Shown here: positions 32,196-37,607 of the stretch, piece by piece
How the letters are laid out: every line of letters begins with the position of its first letter
Position numbering within the stretch: the stretch's first letter is position 1
Assembly (NCBI GenBank): GCA_023137595.1
Contig: JAGLOZ010000071.1
Span: 1-39,386, forward strand
Length of the DNA stretch: 39,386 nucleotides
Direction: 5' to 3'
Source of the DNA: Minisyncoccota bacterium
GTDB taxonomy: Bacteria; Patescibacteriota; Minisyncoccia; JAHIHE01; JAGLIN01
The notes under the pieces: generated by a model
Database searches by the model: none
Told to the model about the DNA's origin: nothing
The model's input: only the letters and a program-made list of their open reading frames with translations
Program-made: the position numbers and the translations under genes

Positions 32196-32396
32196 TGTCA
32201 TTCTGAACTTGTTTCAGAATCTATTTTCTCTTACGATTAGCCAGGCCCATAAATCACAAAACTTTTAAATGAAGTTGAAAACACAATAGCTGTCATAGAA
32301 AGATAATTGTATTTGCGTTGTAGATGAAAGTATAGTGTTAAATGGCGTAAATTTAACCTAAAACAACAAAGATTCTGAAACAAGTTCAGAATGACA
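32196..32396. repeat. MITE-like element R1, copy C (most intact)
   Basis: 201 bp with perfect 27-bp terminal inverted repeats (32196-32222 and 32370-32396; left begins TGTCATTCTGAACTTGTTTC). The inner part shares ATTGTATTTGCGTTGTAGAT and AACCTAAAAC with copy A. It contains no ORF. Confidence 0.9.
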
Positions 32397-32429
32397 GTTT
32401 AGTGAACTCAGAATAGCGCCGCTGCAAAT

Positions 32430-32457
32430 AAAAACTCCCCAATGAAAGGGAGTTTTT
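32430..32457. terminator. bidirectional terminator between R1 copy C and the minus-strand small RNA
   Basis: AAAAACTCCC / GGGAGTTTTT, 10-bp stem, 8-nt loop; T runs on both strands. Most likely serves the minus-strand small RNA that begins at 32657. Confidence 0.7.
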
Positions 32458-32498
32458 GAAAATAAACTATATTGTAAATTCAAATTTAGGCAGATTAA

Positions 32499-32657
32499 AA
32501 GAGATGGGGTTTTTTGTTAAGTGAGCGTTAGCTGGTTTGAAGGGTGACCTCCTATTGTATTGTTATTTGATGTGTGATTGGTATTTTTCAAGTTTTTATT
32601 TTTAACAACCTGAAAAATACCAATCATCTACAATCAAACCGCTCTTCCCATCTCTTA
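32499..32657 (-). ncRNA. structured small RNA of about 160 nt, 6S-like layout
   Basis: A consensus promoter places the minus-strand start at about 32657, exactly where the closing stem AAGAGATGGG begins; it pairs with CCCATCTCTT at the 3' end (32508-32499). Further in, GAGC/GCTC and GGTTTGA/TCAAACC pair, then an open region, then a long apical stem TGATTGGTATTTTTCA / TGAAAAATACCAATCA (16 bp). Closing stem, central bubble and long apical stem are the plan of 6S RNA, the polymerase inhibitor. The bubble is lopsided here (about 8 against 35 nt), so 6S is only a possibility. No ORF inside. Confidence 0.6.
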
Positions 32658-32663
32658 ATTACA

Positions 32664-32692
32664 AATATAGCATGTATTTATAATCTTGTCAA
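32664..32692 (-). promoter_or_regulatory. consensus promoter of the minus-strand small RNA
   Basis: TTGACA (32692-32687), 17-bp spacer, TATATT (32669-32664) on the minus strand. Confidence 0.75.
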
Positions 32693-32901
32693 GGGCAGTT
32701 ATCCATAGTACGTGATATGATTTATTATATTGCATAGTGAGTTTAAATTTACACTTTGAAAAAAGTGAACTCCATTTCCGGAGTTCGGGTTTTAATCTGT
32801 AATAATGCGTTGTAAATCTAATTTAAATTATCATATTTCAAAAACCAAACAAAAATTCTTGTTAAAATGTTAGTATGTTAAAATGTTTATATGATTTGGT
32901 C

Positions 32902-32929
32902 TTGACAAATCGGCGATTTTGTATATACT
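32902..32929 (+). promoter_or_regulatory. probable original promoter of rnpB
   Basis: TTGACA (32902-32907), 16-bp spacer, TATACT (32924-32929). Start near 32936, which is 160 bp before the first RNase P helix; a MITE-like element fills the gap. Confidence 0.65.
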
Positions 32930-32936
32930 TAAAAAA

Positions 32937-33100
32937 GTTTAGGGTCTGTCCATAAATAATCTCCACAATTTCATCTCATCTTCACGCCATCTTGGTGTGA
33001 TATGACTCTCAATATATATCAATATCTTTCAATTTTTTTCAAACCAATCTGACATATCTAAGTGAACTTGAGGATATTATTTATGGACGTACTCTAAAAC
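32937..33100. repeat. MITE-like element between rnpB promoter and rnpB
   Basis: Left GTTTAGGGTCTGTCCATAAA (32937-32956) and the complementary right end TTTATGGACGTACTCTAAAAC (about 33080-33100) share a perfect core GTCCATAAATAAT and a diverged outer part. No ORF. The right end touches the 5' strand of rnpB helix P1. Confidence 0.65.
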
Positions 33101-33137
33101 GCTTAAGTTTTAAGGTGATAAGCTAGATAATCGCCCA

Positions 33138-33231
33138 GCACCAAGTTTTACAAGATAATTTGTATCAATAAGTTAAACTTAGTTTTACTAAAATAAATTA
33201 TTGAGTAATATTGTAATGTAAAACTTGGTGC
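33138..33231. repeat. palindromic insertion in rnpB helix P3
   Basis: GCACCAAGTTTTAC (33138-33151) and its exact complement (33218-33231) enclose 66 nt of AT-rich sequence with further pairing. The CACCAAGTTT arm also appears in the P12 insertion, which points to a common repeat. Confidence 0.75.
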
Positions 33232-33342
33232 GGGGAGGAAAGTCCGAACACCCATCCCGAGTTTTCGGGATGAAGTAGGCAGTTGTTAACGGCAACCGTT
33301 CCGATTACTCGGGATAGGGAAAGTGCCACAGAGACTATACTA

Positions 33343-33444
33343 CCCAGTACCAAGTTTGTGTATTAGTCAGATATTTTATGCAATAATAAACTTATCTTTA
33401 TAATTGCAATCGTGACCATATTAGTATATAGACTTGGTGCTGGG
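33343..33444. repeat. palindromic insertion in rnpB helix P12
   Basis: CCCAGTACCAAGT (33343-33355) pairs with ACTTGGTGCTGGG (33432-33444) over 13 bp with one G-U. The 76-nt inside is AT-rich. The TACCAAGTTT arm matches the P3 insertion. Confidence 0.75.
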
Positions 33445-33624
33445 AAAAGGTGAAAAGTTGAATAATGTTCTAAATCGTTTAACGATTTAGGGCTATATTC
33501 TTTCCTTGTCGGTGACGGCAAGTGATGGTAAACCCTGCCTGGTGCAAGAACAAATCCCTTATTTGGGAAAAAAGTGGTTCGCATGACTTTGTCAGCAATG
33601 ACAAAGCTAGATAGATGATTATCA

Positions 33625-33686
33625 CCCCAATTTCTTTCAGAAGCTGAGCTTCCAATTGGAAGCTCAGCTTCTGAAAGAAATTGGGG
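33625..33686. repeat. perfect 62-bp palindrome in rnpB (P19 position)
   Basis: Two exact 31-bp halves meet at CCAA|TTGG (33655/33656); left half begins CCCCAATTTCTTTCAGAAGC. It stands between GATGATTATCA and the CR V motif, where many type A RNAs have helix P19. As RNA it would be a nearly loopless 29-bp hairpin. Confidence 0.92.
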
Positions 33687-33819
33687 AACAGAATTCGGCT
33701 TATTGCTTGTTGCCTTTGAACTCAAGCGTTTTTTTTGTTGTATAATTTAAATATACTATTGCTCTATCGCTATATTGTTGTTATCATTATTTAATGAATC
33801 TTTGTAATAATGTGATAAT

Positions 33820-33848
33820 TTAGCAACATAACAATGCAACGGTATAAT
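33820..33848 (+). promoter_or_regulatory. promoter of the sugar transferase gene
   Basis: Perfect TATAAT (33843-33848) 11 bp before ATG 33860; the -35 candidate TTAGCA at 17-bp spacing is weak. A start near 33855 would make the mRNA nearly leaderless. Confidence 0.5.
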
Positions 33849-33859
33849 CTTATAATTTT

Positions 33860-35269
33860 ATGAAAAAGTCAGAATTAGTTTTTAACGCGCTTTTAGTCCC
33901 AATAGATTTTTTGATGATAGTTCTTGCGGGAGTGCTTGCGTATTCTTTGAGATTTAGCGTTGAATTTTCAAGTCTTCGGCCGATTGTTTTTGATCTGCCA
34001 TTTAAGAATTTTATGGAGATAGTTTTTGCAATATCTCCTATTTTTATTATATCTTTCGCGCTGATCGGACTTTATAATATGAAGAGTGTCCGAAAATTGT
34101 GGAAAGAAATATTTCAGATTATGATCGGGGTTTCGGCCGGTTTTATGTTTATAATTTTTGCGTCTTTTATGCAGCGGGAAATGTTTTCATCTCGTTTTAT
34201 ATTTTTTGCGGGCTGGTTTTTTGCGATTATAACCGTTGTGATTGGCAGGATCGTTGTTAGAATTATACAGGGCTGGATGGCAAATAAATTTAAATTCGGA
34301 TTTCATAGGCTGGTTTTACTCGGAGAGAACGGAGCCGTAAAAACTATTCAAAAAGAAATTAAACGTAATAAAGTTTTGGGCTACAAAATTGTCAGGAAGC
34401 TCCGAGATTTTAAAGTTGAAGATCTAGAGAGAATATACAAAGATCCCGGCATTGATGAGATAATTTTGTGTTCTACTAATATTAAGGAAGACAGAATTCA
34501 GGAGCTTCTGGATTTTTGTCAGGAAAAAAATATTGATTTTAAATTTGTTCCTGATATGTTTCAGGCGCAAGCGGCTCTATTTGAAATGCAGACTATATCT
34601 GACATAACTTTGATCGAAGTAAAGCGAACTCCTCTTGATGGCTGGGGAAAAATTTTTAAAAGAAGCATAGACATTATCGGATCTCTTTTGGGGCTTATTA
34701 TACTTTCTCCATTTTTTGTTTTTATGGCGATTATCATAAAAATGGACAGTGCTGGACCGGTTTTAGCAAGACTTGAGAGAGTTGCCAGGGGCAAGAAATT
34801 TAAGCTTTACAAGTTTCGTTCTATGATAGAAAATGCTCACGAGATGAAATATGACAAAGACGGAAATCTTAGGTCTGAATTTGCGAGACTTAATGAAAGA
34901 GGTGAGGGTCCTCTTTTCAAGATGAAGAATGATCCTCGTATAACAAAAGTAGGAAGATTTATCAGAAAGACTCGTCTAGATGAATTTCCTCAGCTTATTA
35001 ATGTTCTAAAAGGAGAAATAAGTTTGATTGGTCCTCGTCCGCACGAGCCTGAAGAGGTTGCGAAATATGAGAAGCATCACAAAAAATTATTAACCATCAA
35101 ACCAGGATGCACCGGGATGGCTCAAGTTAGTGGCAGTTCGGGTTTAGATTTTGAAAGAGAAGTAAAACTGGACATTTATTATATTGAAAATTGGTCTTTA
35201 TTTTTAGATCTCATAATTATTATAAAAACCTTGCTTATGTATTTAAGGGGGGATAAGTCGGCGTGCTAG
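33860..35269 (+). CDS. polyprenyl-phosphate sugar-phosphotransferase (WcaJ/WbaP type)
   Basis: Starts assembly of surface polysaccharide or glycan by moving a sugar-phosphate from a UDP-sugar to undecaprenyl phosphate. 469 residues: four N-terminal membrane helices (about 8-30, 45-70, 82-104, 112-136), a Rossmann-like cytoplasmic domain (about 140-245, FHRLVLLGENG), a re-entrant helix (IDIIGSLLGLIILSPFF, about 272-288) and the catalytic domain with KFRSM, the Asp-Glu pair D374-E375 in RLDEFPQLINV, and GPRP. Length is normal for the long form. No other glycosyltransferases in the window, but rfbD follows 1.2 kb downstream, so nucleotide-sugar pathways may be linked. Confidence 0.93.
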   Translation: MKKSELVFNALLVPIDFLMIVLAGVLAYSLRFSVEFSSLRPIVFDLPFKNFMEIVFAISPIFIISFALIGLYNMKSVRKLWKEIFQIMIGVSAGFMFIIFASFMQREMFSSRFIFFAGWFFAIITVVIGRIVVRIIQGWMANKFKFGFHRLVLLGENGAVKTIQKEIKRNKVLGYKIVRKLRDFKVEDLERIYKDPGIDEIILCSTNIKEDRIQELLDFCQEKNIDFKFVPDMFQAQAALFEMQTISDITLIEVKRTPLDGWGKIFKRSIDIIGSLLGLIILSPFFVFMAIIIKMDSAGPVLARLERVARGKKFKLYKFRSMIENAHEMKYDKDGNLRSEFARLNERGEGPLFKMKNDPRITKVGRFIRKTRLDEFPQLINVLKGEISLIGPRPHEPEEVAKYEKHHKKLLTIKPGCTGMAQVSGSSGLDFEREVKLDIYYIENWSLFLDLIIIIKTLLMYLRGDKSAC

Positions 35270-35350
35270 TAACTTATAACTTGTAACATATAACGCATAA
35301 CGCAATTTAAAGCATTCAGTTTTTATGCTGTTAACTCTAATTTTCTAGCG

Positions 35351-35387
35351 TCGTTGGCTCCATACTCTCGTGCGGAGCCGTGTCAAA
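35351..35387. repeat. GGCTCC...GGAGCC hairpin, inverted copy of the family flanking the zeta module
   Basis: TCGTTGGCTCC (35351-35361) and GGAGCCGTGTCAAA (35374-35387); read on the minus strand it is TTTGACACGGCTCC...GGAGCCAACGA, as in the direct repeats at 4909 and 6038. Confidence 0.55.
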
Positions 35388-35441
35388 TCATTTAACCATG
35401 ACACTGAAATTCTCTAGAACGTGCTGGACTAATACAAAGAA

Positions 35442-35470
35442 TTTATTAATTTTCATTTTTGTGGTATAAT
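35442..35470 (+). promoter_or_regulatory. promoter of the pilin-like gene at 35505
   Basis: TTTATT (35442-35447), 17 bp, TATAAT (35465-35470). The -10 is perfect, the -35 weak. Confidence 0.5.
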
Positions 35471-35504
35471 ATAAATAAATGTAAATTACCCGTTATTCAC
35501 GACC

Positions 35505-35879
35505 ATGAGATTTGAGCCTTACTCTTCGAAAAAACTTTGTCGTTTTATACCAAGCAGACAAAAGTTATTTTGTTTAATTTCAATTTGTTTAATTTCAATT
35601 TTTGCTTTTCCTGCCTATGCCGTAGGATCTTTCTCATTTCTTGGCAAGCCGGTTGTTGAAATAGTCAATGATATCATAAAATTAATTTTGACATTTGTCG
35701 GAAGAATTTCCTTGTTGGTTCTTATTCTGGGAGGAGTGTTTTATGTAATTTCCGGTTCAAATCCCGAAAGCCAGGAAAAGGCAAAAAAGACTATCGTTTT
35801 CGCGCTTTTGGGCGTTATGCTTGTTTTAGCCTCATATGCAATTCTAATTATAATAGATAAAATAGCTGTTCAGCCGTAA
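35505..35879 (+). CDS. T4SS-pilin-like small membrane protein, fourth
   Basis: 124 residues: basic start and signal segment (about 21-40, ends AYA), short exported part without Cys, then two membrane helices (about 53-80 and 97-119) and the hallmark GGVFYVISGSNPESQEKAKK (76-95). This branch lacks the Cys pairs of the 17-19 kb genes and resembles the next gene, with which it shares ILGGVFYVISGS-type loops. Probably a channel or appendage subunit as judged by family; no assembly genes in view. Confidence 0.8.
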   Translation: MRFEPYSSKKLCRFIPSRQKLFCLISICLISIFAFPAYAVGSFSFLGKPVVEIVNDIIKLILTFVGRISLLVLILGGVFYVISGSNPESQEKAKKTIVFALLGVMLVLASYAILIIIDKIAVQP

Positions 35880-35909
35880 ATTTGCGCTTTGCGCCCGCTT
35901 GTCTGATAT

Positions 35910-36027
35910 AGACTGTCTAAAAACTCTTTTGGGTAGGTTGAAGCCATCGCTTCAACCTGTTAAATAAGCCACTTTTAATTTGAGCGAGGGCTCAAATCTA
36001 CCCGAACGCGAACTTTTTTAACAGTCT
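35910..36027. repeat. multi-arm palindromic element between pilin-like genes
   Basis: Outer AGACTGT / ACAGTCT (35910-35916, 36021-36027), next GGGTAG / CTACCC (35931-35936, 35998-36003), inside two perfect hairpins GGTTGAAGC/GCTTCAACC (35936-35957) and ATTTGAGC/GCTCAAAT (35978-35997). A cloverleaf-like fold with two arms. Confidence 0.7.
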
Positions 36028-36070
36028 GGATAGGTAGGTATATGTTTCTGATGTCTTAATTCATAGCACT

Positions 36071-36400
36071 ATGAATATAAAATATATAAAATATTATAGT
36101 AGTTTTGCCGTTTTAGCGCTTTTGGTCTCTGCTCCGGCAAAAGCAATGGAACTGCATTATTTTACCAAAGATATCGCGGAAGTTTTTAATGATTCCACAA
36201 AAATTCTTTTGATATATGCTGGCAGATTAGTTCTTCTTTTCCTCATAATTGGAGGTGTGTATTATGTAATTTCCGGTTCTGATCCTCAAAAGCAGGAGAA
36301 CGCAAAAAAGGTAATTACATACGCGATATTTGGACTTGTGGTTATTCTGATCTCATATGCTGTTATTGTTTCTGTTGGTAAAATTGGCACAACGCCATAA
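36071..36400 (+). CDS. T4SS-pilin-like small membrane protein, fifth
   Basis: 109 residues; signal segment (9-25, ending AKA), exported MELHYFTKDIAEVFN, two membrane helices (about 43-66 and 81-103) and GGVYYVISGSDPQKQENAKK (61-80). Very similar in plan to the preceding gene, so a duplication with a palindromic element between the copies. 38 bp before rfbD on the same strand. Confidence 0.8.
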   Translation: MNIKYIKYYSSFAVLALLVSAPAKAMELHYFTKDIAEVFNDSTKILLIYAGRLVLLFLIIGGVYYVISGSDPQKQENAKKVITYAIFGLVVILISYAVIVSVGKIGTTP

Positions 36401-36437
36401 ATATTAATAGGTCTAATTTAATGAAACTAATAAAATT

Positions 36438-37286
36438 ATGAAAATTTTAATTTTAGGACATAAAGGAATGCTGGGCCATGAACTGGCAGATGAACTTGAA
36501 GGAGATCATGAGCTTATTTTATGGGACAGGGATCAGATTGATATTTCTAATAGGGAAGATGTGATGAAAAAAATCGGTGAGCTAGAGCCTGATGTTGTTG
36601 TTAATGCTGCTGCATACACCGCTGTTGATAAAGCTGAATCAGAAAAAGACCTAGCTTACAAAGTGAATGGTTGCGCGGTAGGATTTTTATCTACGATCTG
36701 CAAAGAGATAAATGCTCTTTTTGTCCATTTTAGCACTGATTATGTTTTTGATGGTGAAAATCATCTTGGATACAAAGAAGATCATCCTTATAAGCCGATA
36801 AATATATATGGAAAATCAAAAGCTCTTGGAGAGAAAATGATACTGGATATTGAACCTAGATATTATATAATAAGAACATCATGGCTTTTCGGTAAATATG
36901 GAAAAAATTTTGTGGAAACGATGTTGCGAATCGCTAACGAAGGAAAAGACCTAAAAGTAGTTAATGATCAATTCGGAAGTCCTACCTATGCCAAAGATTT
37001 TGCAAAAAAAGTCAGTGAATTAATTGAATCTCATAAGCCGTTTGGAATTTATCACATTACAAATTCTGAAAGTTGTAACTGGTATGAGTTCGCTTTGAAG
37101 ATCTTTGAATTTTCCGGATTAAACCCAAATGTTCAGCCAGTAACATCCGAGTCCCGAGCACTCGGGACAACTTCTTCTGAAAGGCCGACATATTCAATGC
37201 TTATCAATACAAAACTTTCACTGATGAGGCCGTGGGAAGAAGCATTAAAAGATTATTTAATAGAAACTGGAAAAATAGTTAAATAA
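36438..37286 (+). CDS. rfbD: dTDP-4-dehydrorhamnose reductase with a small palindromic insertion
   Basis: RfbD/RmlD reduces dTDP-4-keto-rhamnose to dTDP-L-rhamnose for surface glycans. 282 residues of the extended SDR fold: LILGHKGMLGHEL (4-16) binds NAD(P)H, VVNAAAYTAVDKAE (about 54-67), FSTDYVFDG (about 104-112), Y124-x-x-x-K128 catalytic pair, RTSWLFG (about 147-153) and DQFGSPT near 180. Near the C-terminus residues 239-244 (SRALGT) are coded by the palindrome at 37151-37168, between the usual PVTS and RPTYSML segments; frame stays open. rfbA, rfbB and rfbC are not in this window. Confidence 0.93.
   Translation: MKILILGHKGMLGHELADELEGDHELILWDRDQIDISNREDVMKKIGELEPDVVVNAAAYTAVDKAESEKDLAYKVNGCAVGFLSTICKEINALFVHFSTDYVFDGENHLGYKEDHPYKPINIYGKSKALGEKMILDIEPRYYIIRTSWLFGKYGKNFVETMLRIANEGKDLKVVNDQFGSPTYAKDFAKKVSELIESHKPFGIYHITNSESCNWYEFALKIFEFSGLNPNVQPVTSESRALGTTSSERPTYSMLINTKLSLMRPWEEALKDYLIETGKIVK
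37151..37168. repeat. GTCCCGAG-CA-CTCGGGAC palindrome inside rfbD
   Basis: Perfect 8-bp arms with 2-nt centre. Related GGGAT/ATCCC arms occur in rnpB (ATCCCGAGTTTTCGGGAT, 33255-33272). It is GC-rich against its surroundings. Confidence 0.7.
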
Positions 37287-37384
37287 AAATAAAACAGCTT
37301 GAGAACGAAATAAAAGAAATAAAAAAAGACGATCAGTAGAAATATATATCCAAATTATAAAATAATTTTTAATAAATAAAAAAA

Positions 37385-37492
37385 ATGGACAAGAAAAACA
37401 AAAAACAAGATGTTGTTCCCGCGATGCTTTTCGTAAGTTTTTTAGGAGTTGTTATTCTGGCTCTTGTTTTGATAGGCATGCCGGGGTTTTAA
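37385..37492 (+). CDS. 35-aa single-span membrane protein
   Basis: Short gene from ATG 37385 to TAA 37492. Product: charged start MDKKNKKQDVVP, then a membrane helix of about 20 residues (AMLFVSFLGVVILALVLIGM) and end PGF. An N-in orientation follows from the Lys residues. No family known. Between it and rfbD, a short frame KQLENEIKEIKKDDQ-stop (37299-37339) without start codon might be a gene remnant. Confidence 0.5.
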   Translation: MDKKNKKQDVVPAMLFVSFLGVVILALVLIGMPGF

Positions 37493-37607
37493 TGTTTGGA
37501 AAAACAAAGTTCTGTTTCGCTGCAGTCTCTAACAAAGATTGCAGCGAAGAGAATATTCACAAATGAAAAATTAACAATTTAACAATATAATTCATTAATC
37601 TAAGTAT

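Larger units (their letters stand above)
33096..33735 (+). ncRNA. rnpB: RNase P RNA (type A-like) with expanded P3, P12 and P19
   Basis: Catalytic RNA that matures tRNA 5' ends. P1 is AAAACGCTTAAG (33096-33107) with CTCAAGCGTTTT (33721-33732). Core signatures: AAGCTAGATAATCGCC after P1, CR I GGGGAGGAAAGTCCG (33232-33246), CACAGAGAC before P12, AAAAGGTGAAAAG after it, CR IV GGTAAACCCTGCCTGG (33535-33550) with GCAAGAACAAAT, and CR V ACAGAATTCGGCTTAT (33688-33703). Total about 640 nt against 350-400 in most bacteria. The excess lies in P3 (33138-33231), P12 (33343-33444) and the P19 position (33625-33686). Helix numbers are by comparison with E. coli. The T run after P1 likely terminates. Confidence 0.93.

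Noticed and set aside
33363-33725. 120-codon open frame on the minus strand
   Set aside because: Lies antisense to rnpB; its apparent sequence comes from the palindrome and conserved RNA segments.
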